A stretch of 64,000 nucleotides of DNA from the NCBI RefSeq assembly GCF_030698145.1, contig NZ_JAUYNW010000092.1, positions 1-64,000 on the forward strand. The letters are read 5' to 3'. Positions 51,365 to 61,674 of this stretch are shown one piece after another. This DNA comes from Phenylobacterium sp. GTDB taxonomy: Bacteria > Pseudomonadota > Alphaproteobacteria > Caulobacterales > Caulobacteraceae. Position 1 is the stretch's first letter, and each line of letters begins with the position of its first letter. Both the position numbers and the translations under genes were made by a program. A model generated the notes under the pieces. That model did no database searches. It was not told the origin of the DNA and saw only the letters and a program-made list of their open reading frames with translations.

Positions 51365-53524
51365 ATGGATATCAGCAGCAGCCTTTCGGTCGACGACGTC
51401 CTGCACGCCTTTGTGGAGCAGGAGTTGCTACCCGGCACGGGCGTCGCGCCCGGCGCGTTCTGGGCGGCGCTGGAGGCGATCCTGGCCGACTTCACGCCGC
51501 GCAACGCCGACCTGCTGGCCCGCCGTGACGAGCTGCAGGCGCAGATCGACGCCTGGTGGCGCGACCGTCGCGGCCGCCCGACCGACGTGGCCGAGCAGAC
51601 CGCCTTCCTGCGCGAGATCGGCTATCTGCTCCCTGAGCCGCCGCCCTTCCAGATCGCCACTGGGAACGTCGACCCGGAGATCGCCAAGGTCGCCGGGCCG
51701 CAGCTGGTGGTGCCGGTGTCCAACGGCCGCTTCGCCCTGAACGCCGCCAACGCCCGGTGGGGCAGCCTCTATGACGCCCTCTACGGCACCGACGCCCTGG
51801 AGCCCCCGACCGGGGGCAAGGGCTATGACCCCGTCCGCGGGGCCAAGGTGGTGGCCTTCGCCCGCGAATTCCTTGACCGGGCTGCACCGCTGCACGGCGG
51901 CTCGCATGCCGAGGCGACGCAATATGCGCTCGACAGGGTCGCCCTGACGGTGACCCAGAAGGACGGAAGCGTCACGACGTTGGCGAACCCCGATCAGTTC
52001 GTCGGATGGCGTGGGGAGCGAGACGCGCCGTCGGCCGTCCTGCTGAAACACAACGACCTGCATTTCGAGATCCAGATCGACCGGAACCACTCGATCGGCA
52101 AGGACGATCCGGCCGGCGTCGCCGACGTGCTGGTCGAGGCGGCGCTCACCGCCATCCAGGACTGCGAGGACTCGGTGGCCGCCGTTGACGCCGAGGACAA
52201 GACCGGCGTCTACCGCAACTGGCTGGGCCTGATGCGCGGCGACCTGACGGCCGAGCTGGTCAAGGGCGGCCGCACCGAGATCCGCCGCCTGGAGGAGGAT
52301 CGTCGCTACACCGCCCCCGACGGCTCGGCCCTGACCCTGCGCGGCCGCAGCCTGATGCTGGTGCGCAATGTCGGCCATCACATGACGAGCGACGCCGTCC
52401 GCTATACCGGCGCGCCTGTCTTCGAGACGGTGGTCGATGCGCTGGTCACCGTCACCGCGGCCCTGCACGACCTGAACGGCGCCCGGCGCAACAGCCCGGC
52501 CGGCTCGGTCTATGTGGTGAAGCCGAAGATGCACGGCCCCGACGAGGTCGCGCTCGCCGTGCGCCTTTTCGACATGGTCGAGGACGCGCTGGGCCTGGCG
52601 CGCAACACCGTCAAGATCGGCATCATGGACGAGGAGCGCCGCACCAGCGCCAACCTCGCCGCCTGCATCCACGCCGCGCGCAACCGCATCGTATTCATCA
52701 ACACCGGCTTCCTCGACCGCACCGGCGACGAGATCCACACCGCCATGGAAGCCGGCCCCGTGGTGCGCAAGGACGCCATGAAGGCCGAACCCTGGCTGCC
52801 GGCCTACGAGAAGCGCAACGTCGAGATCGGCCTGGCCACGGGCTTCCCCGGCCGCGCCCAGATCGGCAAGGGCATGTGGGCCGCGCCCGATCAGATGCAG
52901 GCCATGCTGGCGGCCAAGATCGGCCACCCCAAGGCCGGCGCCAACACCGCCTGGGTCCCGTCGCCGACCGCGGCGGTGCTGCACGCCCTGCACTATCATG
53001 AGGTGGACGTCCCGGCGCTCCAGGCCGCGATGGGAACGGCGGCGGCCACCGGGACCAACGACCTGCTGACCCCGCCCCTGGCGCGCTCCAACTGGAACGC
53101 CGCCGACATCCAGCAGGAGCTGGACAACAACGCCCAGGGCATCCTGGGCTATGTGGTGCGCTGGATCGACCAGGGCATCGGCTGCTCCAAGGTCCCCGAC
53201 ATCCACGATGTGGGCCTGATGGAGGACCGCGCGACCCTGCGCATCTCCAGCCAGCACATCGCCAACTGGCTGCATCACGGGGTCTGCACGGACGCCCAGG
53301 TGCGCGAGACCTTCAGCCGGATGGCCAAGGTGGTGGACGCCCAGAACGCCGGCGACCCGGTCTATCAGGCCATGAGTCCCGACCCGGCCGCCAGCGTGGC
53401 CTACCAGGCGGCGCTGGAACTGGTGTTCGAAGGCCGCGCGCAGCCCAACGGCTACACCGAGCATATCCTCCACCGCCGCCGCCGGGAGCGTAAGGCGCAG
53501 GTCGCGGCGCTCACCGCGGCCTGA
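51365..53524 (+). CDS. glcB: Malate synthase G
   Basis: A 719-residue enzyme condensing glyoxylate with acetyl-CoA to malate. The length is typical of the monomeric G form (about 720-740). Landmarks are [20 protein letters not shown] near 223, [16 protein letters not shown] near 263, [19 protein letters not shown] near 327, [16 protein letters not shown] near 417, and [15 protein letters not shown] near 500. It follows the RamB/ScfR-type regulator by about 160 bases and completes the bypass. Confidence 0.95.
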   Translation: MDISSSLSVDDVLHAFVEQELLPGTGVAPGAFWAALEAILADFTPRNADLLARRDELQAQIDAWWRDRRGRPTDVAEQTAFLREIGYLLPEPPPFQIATGNVDPEIAKVAGPQLVVPVSNGRFALNAANARWGSLYDALYGTDALEPPTGGKGYDPVRGAKVVAFAREFLDRAAPLHGGSHAEATQYALDRVALTVTQKDGSVTTLANPDQFVGWRGERDAPSAVLLKHNDLHFEIQIDRNHSIGKDDPAGVADVLVEAALTAIQDCEDSVAAVDAEDKTGVYRNWLGLMRGDLTAELVKGGRTEIRRLEEDRRYTAPDGSALTLRGRSLMLVRNVGHHMTSDAVRYTGAPVFETVVDALVTVTAALHDLNGARRNSPAGSVYVVKPKMHGPDEVALAVRLFDMVEDALGLARNTVKIGIMDEERRTSANLAACIHAARNRIVFINTGFLDRTGDEIHTAMEAGPVVRKDAMKAEPWLPAYEKRNVEIGLATGFPGRAQIGKGMWAAPDQMQAMLAAKIGHPKAGANTAWVPSPTAAVLHALHYHEVDVPALQAAMGTAAATGTNDLLTPPLARSNWNAADIQQELDNNAQGILGYVVRWIDQGIGCSKVPDIHDVGLMEDRATLRISSQHIANWLHHGVCTDAQVRETFSRMAKVVDAQNAGDPVYQAMSPDPAASVAYQAALELVFEGRAQPNGYTEHILHRRRRERKAQVAALTAA

Positions 53525-53560
53525 GGGGGCTTCGCCCATCTGCTGGCCGGTCCGAGTGGA

Positions 53561-53637
53561 TGGCGGCCCGGAAGGGACTCGAACCCCCGACCTTCGCTTT
53601 AGGAAAGCGCTGCTCTATCCGGCTGAGCTACCGGGCC
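53561..53637 (-). tRNA. tRNA-Arg(CCU)
   Basis: 77 bases on the minus strand including encoded CCA. The acceptor stem is GGCCCGG with CCGGGCC. The D arm has AGCTCAGCCGGATAGAGCA, the anticodon loop is TTCCTAA (CCU, at 53601-53603 on the plus strand as AGG), and the T arm has GGGGGTTCGAGTCCC. The last anticodon-stem pair (G27-A43) appears mismatched. It reads AGG codons. Confidence 0.95.
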
Positions 53638-53801
53638 ATGCCACTTCGCCGCAGCGCCGTGATCTCGCAGACCGATGCCACGTTCGCCGTCCGGCGCCAA
53701 GTCGGGCCGGGGGCTCGCGCCTTGGTCGAAAGTCTTAATTGCGCACCGGGACGCTGTGAGCGCAGGATGGACCTGTCGAAACGGGTTTCGGAGTGGCCAG
53801 G

Positions 53802-53921
53802 ATGCATAGCAGCAGGCCCAATCTGCCGGGTTGGATGCTCGCCCTTGGAGTGGCGATCCTCTCGGGCTTCCTCAGCGCGCTCGCGGTCTGGGCGATGAGC
53901 GAGAAGGTGGGCGGCGTCTAG
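53802..53921 (+). CDS. Small single-helix membrane ORF (39 aa)
   Basis: ATG at 53802 to TAG at 53921, below the length limit of the ORF track. The peptide begins MHSSRPNLPGWMLALGV, crosses the membrane once (about 11-31) and ends ALAVWAMSEKVGGV. A short ribosome site (CCAGG) precedes it. It sits between tRNA-Arg and a PilZ gene. No family recognised; it may be a real small membrane protein. Confidence 0.45.
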   Translation: MHSSRPNLPGWMLALGVAILSGFLSALAVWAMSEKVGGV

Positions 53922-53973
53922 CGTTTCCGCCGCTCTTTACGTCACGGAAAATATTCTTCGTCAGCCTGTCGTC

Positions 53974-54318
53974 ATGGCCGAACCCTTCGTCCGCGCCGAG
54001 CGACGAGCGCTGGTCAGGCAGCGGACGCTTCTGCGCGGCCGGATCTGCTACGGTCCCAAGCACGTGATCTCGGTCGACTGCGGCATCCGCAACCTGACCA
54101 CAGGCGGCGCCATGCTCCGCGTTCCCGCCGATCAAGCCCTGCCGCCCAATTTCGCCCTGCTCCATGTGAGTGAGGGCGCGGCGTTCGACGCCTGCCTCAC
54201 CTGGCGGCGCGGGGATACGCTGGGGGTGCGTTTCGAAGGCCGCCACGACCTGCGGGGAGCCGTCGAGGATGATCTGAAGGCGCTGCGCGCGATCTGGGTG
54301 GCCGTGGCCTCGACCTGA
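53974..54318 (+). CDS. PilZ domain protein
   Basis: A 114-residue single-domain protein. The c-di-GMP box appears as ERRALVRQ near 9 and NLTTGGAML near 40 (the usual (D/N)xSxxG form has Thr for Ser here). The rest is a six-stranded barrel pattern ending WRRGDTLGVRFEGRHDL. It probably binds cyclic di-GMP and affects motility or attachment. The next gene is a second PilZ protein on the opposite strand. Confidence 0.8.
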   Translation: MAEPFVRAERRALVRQRTLLRGRICYGPKHVISVDCGIRNLTTGGAMLRVPADQALPPNFALLHVSEGAAFDACLTWRRGDTLGVRFEGRHDLRGAVEDDLKALRAIWVAVAST

Positions 54319-54325
54319 GCCGGCG

Positions 54326-54673
54326 CTATTTGGCGCCTTGCAGCGCGTCCCAGGTCTCGCGGATGACGCTGAGCCCCTCGCGGGTCGAGGTGGCGATGTC
54401 ATGCTTGCCGTCGAAGGCCACGCCGGTGAGATCGCCGCGACGCCAGCGCAGCCGCGCCTCGTAGACCAGGCCGCCCTCGAACTGCAGCAGCATGAAGCGC
54501 GCGGGCAGGGGATAGATGGCGGCGATCTTCAGCCGCGCTCCCCCCTGGCTCAGGTCGACGATGGTGCAGTCGGCCCACAGGCCGTGGCCGGGACCATAGA
54601 AGCCGCGCGCGCGGAAATTGGCCGCGACGCGGGGGTGGGCTCGGCGTTCGTGATAGTCGTGGGCGTGGGTCAC
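54326..54673 (-). CDS. PilZ domain protein, second copy
   Basis: A 115-residue single-domain protein with ERRAHPRVAAN near 9 and DLSQGGARL near 41, matching the c-di-GMP consensus better than its neighbour. WRRGDLTGVAFDGKHDI closes the domain and matches the same block in the other copy, so the pair arose by inverted duplication. A CtrA-like box lies about 25 bases upstream of its start. Confidence 0.85.
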   Translation of the reverse strand: MTHAHDYHERRAHPRVAANFRARGFYGPGHGLWADCTIVDLSQGGARLKIAAIYPLPARFMLLQFEGGLVYEARLRWRRGDLTGVAFDGKHDIATSTREGLSVIRETWDALQGAK

Positions 54674-54696
54674 GAAGCTTGACTACACGAGAACGG

Positions 54697-54711
54697 TTTA
54701 GGTGAGCTTAA
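54697..54711. promoter_or_regulatory. CtrA-like box upstream of a PilZ gene
   Basis: TTTAGGTGAGCTTAA is TTtA-N7-TTAA, one base off the CtrA consensus, about 25 bases before the minus-strand PilZ start and about 100 before the DctA start. Confidence 0.5.
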
Positions 54712-54812
54712 GTGGTCGCGCGCGGATTGCCGCAGGGCGAGCCTCGCCAAGGCCGGCGCGATCGTCCTATGTTCGCCGCCGCGCGGCCGGGGTCGGCGGC
54801 GAGGGGGGTTTC

Positions 54813-56120
54813 ATGGCGTTCCTGCGGTATTTCCGGCTGCTTTACGTCCAGGTCCTGGTCGGCATCGCGCTCGGCGTGGCCGTCGGGGCGATCTGGCCGG
54901 ACCTCGGGGTGGCGCTGAAGCCGCTGGGCGACGGCTTCGTTAAGCTGATCAAGATGGCCGTGGCGCCGGTGATCTTCTGCACCATCGTTTCGGGCATCGC
55001 CCGGATGGGCGACATGAAGGCCTTCGGCCGGCTGGGCGCCAAGACCCTGATCTATTTCGAGGTGGTCTCTACCTTCGCGCTGGTCCTGGGCCTGGTGGTG
55101 GGCAACCTCGTCAGGCCCGGCGCCGGATTCAATGTCGATCCGGCGACCCTCGATCCCACCGTGGCCGCCAGCTACGTGGAGAAGGCCGCCCACGGCCAGA
55201 GCCTGGCGGAATACCTGCTCTCCCTGATCCCCAACGCCTTCTTCGGCGCCTTCGCCGAGGGGAACCTGCTGCAGGTGCTGCTGATCGCCATCCTCACCGG
55301 CTTCGCCTGCTCGCGGCTGGGGACATTCGGCGACAAGGTGGCCGGCGTCCTGGAGGACGTCTCCAAGGTTTTCTTCTCCCTGATCCATGTGGTGGTGCGG
55401 CTCGCCCCCATCGGCGCCTTCGGGGCCATGGGCTTCACCATCGGCAAGTACGGGCTGGAGGCCCTGGTCAAGCTGGGGGCGCTGGTCGCCACCTTCTACG
55501 GCACCTCCCTGCTGTTCGTGCTGGTGATCCTGGGCCTGGTGGCGCGCGCCTCGGGATTCTCGATCCTGAAGTTCCTGGCCTACATCCGTGAGGAGCTGCT
55601 GATCGTGCTCGGCACCTCCTCGTCGGAATCTGTCCTGCCGCAGATGATCGACAAGATGCAGCGCCTGGGCGCAGGCAAGACCACGGTCGGCCTGGTGATC
55701 CCCACCGGCTATTCGTTCAATCTCGACGGCACCAATATCTACATGACCCTGGCCACCCTGTTCCTGGCCCAGGCGACCAATATCGACCTGAGCCTGACCC
55801 AGGAGCTGACCCTGCTGGCGGTGGCCATGCTGACCTCCAAGGGCGCCAGCGGCGTGACCGGGGCCGGGTTCATCACGCTGGCCGCCACCCTGGCCGTGGT
55901 CCCCGACATCCCGCCCGCGGCGCTGGCCCTGCTGGTCGGGGTGGACCGGTTCATGAGCGAGTGCCGCGCCCTGACCAACCTGGTCGGCAACGGGGTGGCG
56001 ACCCTGGTGATCGCCCGCTGGGAAGGCGATCTCGACCGCGAAACCCTGGCCTATGAGCTCGACAAGGGCCCTGGCGCGGCGGCGCCGGGCGGGGCCGTGC
56101 TTCCGGCTGAAGCCGATTGA
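54813..56120 (+). CDS. Dicarboxylate:cation symporter (DctA/GltP family)
   Basis: A 435-residue transporter from [20 protein letters not shown] at 54813; the track start 37 codons earlier gives an Arg-rich leader. About eight membrane helices and two re-entrant loops are expected. [16 protein letters not shown] near 268, [17 protein letters not shown] near 295, and [20 protein letters not shown] near 345 are the family substrate and cation motifs. It takes up C4-dicarboxylates or glutamate with sodium or protons. A C4 dicarboxylate role would suit the glyoxylate genes nearby, which is inference. Confidence 0.9.
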   Translation: MAFLRYFRLLYVQVLVGIALGVAVGAIWPDLGVALKPLGDGFVKLIKMAVAPVIFCTIVSGIARMGDMKAFGRLGAKTLIYFEVVSTFALVLGLVVGNLVRPGAGFNVDPATLDPTVAASYVEKAAHGQSLAEYLLSLIPNAFFGAFAEGNLLQVLLIAILTGFACSRLGTFGDKVAGVLEDVSKVFFSLIHVVVRLAPIGAFGAMGFTIGKYGLEALVKLGALVATFYGTSLLFVLVILGLVARASGFSILKFLAYIREELLIVLGTSSSESVLPQMIDKMQRLGAGKTTVGLVIPTGYSFNLDGTNIYMTLATLFLAQATNIDLSLTQELTLLAVAMLTSKGASGVTGAGFITLAATLAVVPDIPPAALALLVGVDRFMSECRALTNLVGNGVATLVIARWEGDLDRETLAYELDKGPGAAAPGGAVLPAEAD

Positions 56121-56226
56121 GCGCGCGTTAATCCTTATGCCAACCCCTCCCGGTAGGCTCTTACCCGTTATCAGGTCCTTCGGCGCCGCCGCCTGAGGCC
56201 TCAAGACCAGGCGGAGTGTTCTTCCC

Positions 56227-57054
56227 GTGGACCGTCGCGCGATCCATTCGCCGTCAGCGGGCGTCCTCATGGGACGCCGGACCCTGCTTGCGGGCCTGAC
56301 CGGCCTTGTCGCCGCCCCCGCCTTCGCCGCCGAAACCGGCCAGTCCTGGCTGGACTACGAGGTCCGCCTGCGCGCCCGTCTGGCCGACGCCGGCGGCGGG
56401 CGTTTCAACGCCGCGGCCGAGCGACGCATCGTGACCCTGACCAACGCCGCGCGCGCCGAGCAGGGCGCGCCGGCCTGCGCCTGGAGCGACGAACTGGCCC
56501 TGGCCGCGCGCGCCCACGCCGCCGACCTCGCCGGACGCGCCTATGTCGAACACCTGAGCCCGGAGGGGTTCGATCCCAGCCACCGGGTCAGCATCCTGGC
56601 CCGCCGACTGATCGGCTCGGCCAGCGAGAACATCGCCTATCGGCGCGCCGCCGAGCCGGCCACGGCCGACGACCTGATGACCATCTGGCGCAAGAGCCCG
56701 CCCCACTGGACCAACCTGCTGCGCGCCACCCATTCGCGCTTCGGCTTCGGCGTGGCGGTGCGCGGCGAGCGCACCTATGCCGTGGGGCTCTATTCGAGGG
56801 CCGACGGCGAACTCGGCGCGCCCCTGCCCTTCCGCCTGGGTCGGGAGGCCGACCTGGCCGGCGCGATCTCGCAGGCCAGCCCCCGTGTCGACAGCTTCAC
56901 GGTCAGCGATCCGGTCGACACCAAGGACGCCGCCAACCTCGCCGCCGATCCTGCGCCGATCCTGGCGCCTGGCGTCTATCAACTCCGCCCCAAGCGCCGC
57001 CTGGAAGGGCGCCGCTACGAGGTGCTCTGGGGCCCGATCTTCGTCAGGATCTGA
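56227..57054 (+). CDS. Secreted CAP (SCP-like) domain protein
   Basis: A 275-residue protein. A GTG at 56227 follows GGAG; an alternative ATG at 56269 (MGRRTLLAGLTGLVAAPAFA) gives a tighter signal peptide. Both contain RR before the hydrophobic stretch, so Tat export is possible. The CAP domain has VTLTNAARAEQGAPACAWSDELALAARAHAADL near 75, SASENIAY near 140 and HWTNLLRATHSRFGFG near 160. Bacterial CAP proteins have no uniform activity. The C-terminal 80 residues are unlike the core. Confidence 0.8.
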   Translation: MDRRAIHSPSAGVLMGRRTLLAGLTGLVAAPAFAAETGQSWLDYEVRLRARLADAGGGRFNAAAERRIVTLTNAARAEQGAPACAWSDELALAARAHAADLAGRAYVEHLSPEGFDPSHRVSILARRLIGSASENIAYRRAAEPATADDLMTIWRKSPPHWTNLLRATHSRFGFGVAVRGERTYAVGLYSRADGELGAPLPFRLGREADLAGAISQASPRVDSFTVSDPVDTKDAANLAADPAPILAPGVYQLRPKRRLEGRRYEVLWGPIFVRI

Positions 57055-57061
57055 GCCAGGT

Positions 57062-57940
57062 TCAGTCGAGCAGGGCTTCGATCTCGGCGCGGATGCGCAG
57101 CCAGGCCGGCGCGGTCGGATCGATCAGCTCGAAATGGCCAGCCGCCGGCAGGTCGATCACCGTGGCGGGATCCCCGACGGCCTTGGCGGCCGCGCCATAG
57201 CCGGCGCCGAAGCGGCTGGGAACGATAGGATCGAGATCGCCCGACACGATCACCTGACGCGCGCCTAGCGGCAGCAGTCGGGGCGGCGAGGTGTCGGCAT
57301 AGACATCGCCCTCGCGGTCCGGCGCGCCCACCGGGGCGTCGATCGTGCCGGGCCCGCCGCAGGCGTCGGGGCCGTCGGCGTGATAGGCCTCCAGGTCGAT
57401 GATGCCGGCCAGGGCTACGGCCCCGCGCAGCTTCACGGGTTCCAGCGCCGACAGCGGGCTGTCCTTCGATAGCCTGGGCCGGGCCAGGGCCCATACCGCC
57501 AGATGCCCGCCCGCCGAATGCCCCGAGACCACGGCGCGGCCCAGGTCGAGCCGGTGCGGGCCGGCCAGGGCCTTCAGGTGGTCCAGGCCCTGGGCCACAT
57601 CCAGGAAGGTGCCCGGATAGCCGCCGCCCGGGTGGCCGATCCTGCGGTACTCGATGTTCCAGACCGCCTTGCCCGCGGCCCGCAGGTCGGCCGCGGCGTA
57701 GTCCATCAGCTCCAGCCCCGGCAGGTCGGCGCGCCAGCAGCCGCCATGGATGATCGCCACGACCGGGTGCGGTCCCGCGCCCTTGGGCAGCCAGAGCTCG
57801 CCAAACTGCAGCGGGTCCTGGCCATAGGCGATGCGCGCGTCGGCGAGCGGCCGTTCGCGCGCCAGCAGGTCGCTGTAGCTGATGGGGGCGGTGGCCGCCG
57901 TGGCTGCGGCTGCGAGGGCGACGACGCTGGCGGCGGTCAT
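57062..57940 (-). CDS. Secreted alpha/beta hydrolase
   Basis: About 292 residues from the ATG at 57940, giving signal peptide MTAASVVALAAAATAATA. The track start 19 codons earlier removes that arrangement. HGGCWRA near 70 is the oxyanion loop and GHSAGGHLA near 139 is the nucleophile elbow (Ser). SGDLDPIVP and AGHFELID supply the Asp and His of the triad. It is a probable periplasmic esterase of unknown substrate. Confidence 0.82.
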   Translation of the reverse strand: MTAASVVALAAAATAATAPISYSDLLARERPLADARIAYGQDPLQFGELWLPKGAGPHPVVAIIHGGCWRADLPGLELMDYAAADLRAAGKAVWNIEYRRIGHPGGGYPGTFLDVAQGLDHLKALAGPHRLDLGRAVVSGHSAGGHLAVWALARPRLSKDSPLSALEPVKLRGAVALAGIIDLEAYHADGPDACGGPGTIDAPVGAPDREGDVYADTSPPRLLPLGARQVIVSGDLDPIVPSRFGAGYGAAAKAVGDPATVIDLPAAGHFELIDPTAPAWLRIRAEIEALLD

Positions 57941-57984
57941 GGCGGGCTCCAAAGGATTCGTGGGCCGATCCTGCCCAAACGAAA

Positions 57985-58008
57985 ACGCCCGGCGCAAGCG
58001 CCGGGCGT
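57985..58008 (-). terminator. Terminator for the carD gene
   Basis: ACGCCCGGCGC and GCGCCGGGCGT pair around AA, with TTTCG after it on the minus strand. It lies 26 bases past the carD stop. Confidence 0.75.
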
Positions 58009-58033
58009 CGAAAGCTCGATAGGGACTGGCGCC

Positions 58034-58543
58034 CTAGGCGGCGACGGCCTTGATCAGGTTCTTGTTCAGGATGCCGATGGCGGCGTCGCGGTCGATGCGC
58101 TCGATCGCAGCGACTTCGCGGGCCATGCGGTCCAGGGCCGACTCATAGAGCTGGCGTTCCGAATAGGACTGTTCCGGCTGGTTCTCGGCGCGGTGCAGGT
58201 CGCGGACCACCTCGGCGATCGAGATCAGGTCGCCGGAGTTGATCTTGGCTTCGTATTCCTGGGCGCGGCGCGACCACATGGTGCGCTTCACGCGGGCGCG
58301 GCCCTTGAGCGTGGTGAGCGCCTGGTTGACCACATTGCCCTCGGCAAGCGAGCGCAGGCCGGCGGTGCGGGCCTTGGCGGTGGGAACCCGCAGCGTCATT
58401 TTCTCATGATCGAAAGTGATGACGTAGACTTCGAGCGAATAGCCGGCGACTTCCTGGGTTTCGATCCCCTGCACCTGACCCACGCCATGGGCCGGATAGA
58501 CGACATGATCGCCGATGGAGAATTCCAGACCGGTCTTGCTCAT
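58034..58543 (-). CDS. CarD/CdnL-family RNA polymerase-binding protein
   Basis: A 169-residue protein. The N-terminal RNAP interaction domain covers about 8-70 (FSIGDHVVYPAHGVGQVQGIE), and the C-terminal DNA-binding helices include WSRRAQEYEAKINSGDLISIAEVVRDLH. CdnL stabilises the open complex at rRNA and growth promoters, and in Caulobacter it is essential for normal growth and shape. It follows fdxA with a 288-base gap. Confidence 0.93.
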   Translation of the reverse strand: MSKTGLEFSIGDHVVYPAHGVGQVQGIETQEVAGYSLEVYVITFDHEKMTLRVPTAKARTAGLRSLAEGNVVNQALTTLKGRARVKRTMWSRRAQEYEAKINSGDLISIAEVVRDLHRAENQPEQSYSERQLYESALDRMAREVAAIERIDRDAAIGILNKNLIKAVAA

Positions 58544-58574
58544 TCGTTCAAGTCCTTTCGACTTGGCCGAACCC

Positions 58575-58590
58575 GTTAAGACATCTTAAC
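58575..58590. promoter_or_regulatory. Palindrome upstream of carD
   Basis: GTTAAGA-CA-TCTTAAC is a perfect 16-base inverted repeat 32 bases before the carD start. Its half-sites resemble CtrA half-sites but with six bases between TTAA, one short of the consensus. Confidence 0.45.
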
Positions 58591-58831
58591 CATTGCACCA
58601 CAGGACAAAGGACACCCTCCGCGAAAACCGCGCGGCGCCTTACCCCAGGAGGAACGGATTAGACCTCTAAGACACCCTTCGCCTATGCAAGGCGTACGTC
58701 GGCCGGGACGGCTCTTCTGCAGAAACGACGCAGCGCGCGTAAGCGCTCTCGCTACGTCAGCTATGACGATAGCATAAAATTCAGCCGATTGAAAGGCTTG
58801 GCGCCCGGTTTCCGGGCCCGGGCGGGCCAGA

Positions 58832-59173
58832 TCAGGACCCGCGGCCCGGCTTTTCGCTAAAATACTTCTCGAATTTACCGGTTTCGCGCTCGAAAGCCTC
58901 CGCGTCCGCCGGAGGCGTGCCCTTTACCGTGATGTTCGGCCAGACCTTGGCGAAGTCGGTGTTGATCCGCAGCCATTTCGAGTCCGGTTCGTCCTCGGTG
59001 TCAGGCTTGATGGCGTCCACAGGACACTCGGGCTCGCAGACCCCGCAGTCGATGCATTCGTCCGGATTGATCGCCAGAAAGTTCTCGCCCTCGTAGAAGC
59101 AGTCCACCGGACAGACCTCGACGCAGTCCATGAACTTACATTTGATGCAGGCGTCGGTGACGATATAGGTCAT
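58832..59173 (-). CDS. fdxA: Ferredoxin FdxA (7Fe or 2[4Fe-4S] type)
   Basis: A 113-residue ferredoxin. The first cluster pattern is [19 protein letters not shown] near 8 and the second is [19 protein letters not shown] near 39, as in azotobacter-type FdxA. The long C-terminal tail ([19 protein letters not shown]) is characteristic. It carries electrons in the cytoplasm. The pairing fdxA-carD is conserved in Alphaproteobacteria. Confidence 0.95.
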   Translation of the reverse strand: MTYIVTDACIKCKFMDCVEVCPVDCFYEGENFLAINPDECIDCGVCEPECPVDAIKPDTEDEPDSKWLRINTDFAKVWPNITVKGTPPADAEAFERETGKFEKYFSEKPGRGS

Positions 59174-59285
59174 CGCGGAAATGGGGCTCCGGCCGCTCTC
59201 GTTGGGCGGCGGTTTTTCCGGCTCCGGCCGGTCAATGTCAATGGCGCTGGGCGCCAGGATATCTGCAAGCCCCGATAGGGCCGGC

Positions 59286-61634
59286 TCAATTCTTGGGCGT
59301 CAGCGTCAGCACGCGCTCGGTCACGGCCTCCACCGCCTGGCGGGAATAGCTCAGCGGCACGTACTGGCCCGTGACCCACAGCGGGAACAGATCGCCGAAA
59401 TGCGGGCTGGTCGGATCGCCCGACTGGCCGGGCGCATTGATGGTCATGCTGTTGTCCCAGGCCCCCACGTCCAGCACCATCCGGAACGAGGCCCCGGCCG
59501 TCACGCGGTAGTCGTCCGGCCGCCAGGTGGCGGCCAGGGGTGACAGGCTGGTCCCGGCCATGGGCGCGGGGCCCACCGCCAGCGACGGGCGCTGGGCGGT
59601 GGAGGCGAGCGGTGTCAGGGCGTGTTCGAAGCGGGCATGGTGCAGGCCGCCCCAGGTCCAGGCCTTGGGGTCCGGGCCCAGCTTGGCGGCCACCTCGTCA
59701 TAGGCCGCGACCAGGCTCTCGCGCAGGGCCGCGTCACGGGCCGCGGGCGGCAGGCTCGCGTCGGGGTGCTCCAGCAGGGCCATGACCGCGGCGGTGTCGC
59801 CGTTTCCGAGCAGGGTGCGGGCCGCCGCCGGCGTCGCGCGGGCCACGGTGGCGCGGCCCAGGTGCTTGGTGATCCAGACCTCATAAAGCGCCGCCCCGGC
59901 GCTGTCGGCCGCCGTGCGGTGGTCCCAGGCCCCCAGCAGGTCCAGGGCGGCCGAGAGCTTGGGCTCGTCGGTTCGCAGCGGCGCCAGCAGGGCGAACATT
60001 CGCCGCGAGGTGATGTCGTAGGGATCGGTCTGCAGGGCCATGGCGTCGGCCAGCGTCAGCTTGGACTTGGCGGCCAGGACCTCGGCGATCCGCGCCATGC
60101 GCGCGCCGTTGGTCCATTCGAAGCCGACCTTGCGCTCGGCGTATGGATAGCCGTCGGGCAGGTTCATCTGGTTGGCGGAGGCGAACCAGCCGCTGGCGGG
60201 ATCGGCCTGGCTGGGAAGCTGGTCCTGGGTGAGGAAGCCCTTCCACTCATAGCGCCCGTCGCCGGGAACCGGGGCGAGGCCGTCCCAGTTCGGCCGCGCC
60301 GGCACGCGGGCGGCCGCGACCCAGCCGGTATGGCCCGAGGTGTCGGCATAGACCTGGTTCACCGAGGGCGTGGCCCAGTTGGCGAGCGCCGCCTTGTAGC
60401 CGTCCCAGGTCTTGGCGGTCATGTAGCCCGTGGAGCCGAAATAGGCCGAGGTTCCGGGCTCGCCCCAGACGCTGCGCAGGGCGAAGGCGCGGCCCTTGGC
60501 GGCGTCCTCCTTCAGCACCGGACCATGGCGGGTGAACTTCAGCGACACCTTGCGGGGCAGGGCTTCGCCCTTGACGGCGATCTCCTCGACCACGGTCCGC
60601 ATCGGCTCCCACGCGCCCTTGTAGCGATAGGCCTCGCCCTGGGTTTCGTAGACGTAGAGGTCTTCCTGATCGGCCGGGAAGATGGTCAGGCCAAAGGCGA
60701 TGGTTCCGTTGTGGCCGATGGAGACCCCGGGCAGGGCGGGCTCGCCGGCGCCGATCACCGAGAAGCCCGGCGCCTCCAGGTGCACGATGTAGCGCAGCGA
60801 CGGCGCGCCATGCTCGCGGTGCGGGTCATTGGCCAGGATCGGCCGGCCGGTGGCGGTGCGCGATCCGGCGACCGTCCAGTTGTTGGAGCCGATCGCGTCG
60901 GGCGGAATCTCCAGCATGGCGGTCTTGGCCGCCGGGCCCGAGAACTTCACCCCGCTTGAGCCGAGCTGGTAGTCGTCCAGCACGTCGGCCGGGATGTCGC
61001 AGGGGTCGAGGCCCTCGGGGATCCTGGTCTCCCACCTGGGTTCGAGATTTCGGTAAAGCCGGGTGGCCTCAAGCCCCGCGGCGCAGGCGATGCGGGCCCG
61101 GCCGACCTCGTTGGGGACGTTGCGGGTTAGGCCGTGGCTGCGGATGCGGACCACGTCCTGCGCCGCCCAGAGATCGGGTGTCGAGCCCGCGATCTGGAAC
61201 TCCATGGGCAAGGGGCGCTTGCCCGTGCGGATCTCGGTGACGAAGGCGTTGAGGCCGGCGACGAACGCCTCGGTGTTGTCCTGGGCGCCGGGCCCGTAGG
61301 ACGTCCACTCCTGGGCCATGTCGCCGCGATAGAGGAACAGCCGCGCAGCCCGGTCCTGGGCCACATAGGACGGGCCGAAGTCCTTGGCCAGCAGGCCCAG
61401 GCCCCGCTTGCGCCACAGGTCCACCTGCCAAAGCCGGTCGCGGGCGACGTTGTAGCCCTGCAGGAAGAAGGCGTCGCGCACGCTGCCCGCATAGATGTGG
61501 CTGATGCCCCACCGGTCGATCCGGATCTCGGCCGGTTGTGCGAGGCCCGCCACCGCGTGCGGCTCGACCGGAGGCGCCGCGGCCGCCGACGTGGAGACCA
61601 GGGCGGCGAATGCGGCGGCGGCGATCTGTTTCAT
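59286..61634 (-). CDS. Penicillin acylase family protein
   Basis: A 782-residue periplasmic Ntn hydrolase. [20 protein letters not shown] is a signal peptide. The autocatalytic site is in [15 protein letters not shown], with the Ser nucleophile at residue 250 that becomes the N-terminus of the beta chain. The alpha chain (about 25-249) includes WGISHIYAG and [16 protein letters not shown]. Downstream [16 protein letters not shown] and [13 protein letters not shown] are family hallmarks. Relatives cleave acyl groups from beta-lactams or acyl-homoserine lactones. The substrate here is unknown. A quorum-quenching role is possible but not shown. Confidence 0.92.
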   Translation of the reverse strand: MKQIAAAAFAALVSTSAAAAPPVEPHAVAGLAQPAEIRIDRWGISHIYAGSVRDAFFLQGYNVARDRLWQVDLWRKRGLGLLAKDFGPSYVAQDRAARLFLYRGDMAQEWTSYGPGAQDNTEAFVAGLNAFVTEIRTGKRPLPMEFQIAGSTPDLWAAQDVVRIRSHGLTRNVPNEVGRARIACAAGLEATRLYRNLEPRWETRIPEGLDPCDIPADVLDDYQLGSSGVKFSGPAAKTAMLEIPPDAIGSNNWTVAGSRTATGRPILANDPHREHGAPSLRYIVHLEAPGFSVIGAGEPALPGVSIGHNGTIAFGLTIFPADQEDLYVYETQGEAYRYKGAWEPMRTVVEEIAVKGEALPRKVSLKFTRHGPVLKEDAAKGRAFALRSVWGEPGTSAYFGSTGYMTAKTWDGYKAALANWATPSVNQVYADTSGHTGWVAAARVPARPNWDGLAPVPGDGRYEWKGFLTQDQLPSQADPASGWFASANQMNLPDGYPYAERKVGFEWTNGARMARIAEVLAAKSKLTLADAMALQTDPYDITSRRMFALLAPLRTDEPKLSAALDLLGAWDHRTAADSAGAALYEVWITKHLGRATVARATPAAARTLLGNGDTAAVMALLEHPDASLPPAARDAALRESLVAAYDEVAAKLGPDPKAWTWGGLHHARFEHALTPLASTAQRPSLAVGPAPMAGTSLSPLAATWRPDDYRVTAGASFRMVLDVGAWDNSMTINAPGQSGDPTSPHFGDLFPLWVTGQYVPLSYSRQAVEAVTERVLTLTPKN

Positions 61635-61674
61635 GCGGCCACGCTAGGCGACGGATCCCAGGTCGACAATCGGC

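Noticed and set aside
53525-53560. Possible terminator GGGGCTTCGCCC after glcB
   Set aside because: The stem is only four pairs and no T run follows.
54708-56270. 520-residue minus-strand ORF
   Set aside because: Antisense to the DctA gene; His/Gln/Asp-rich with no domains.
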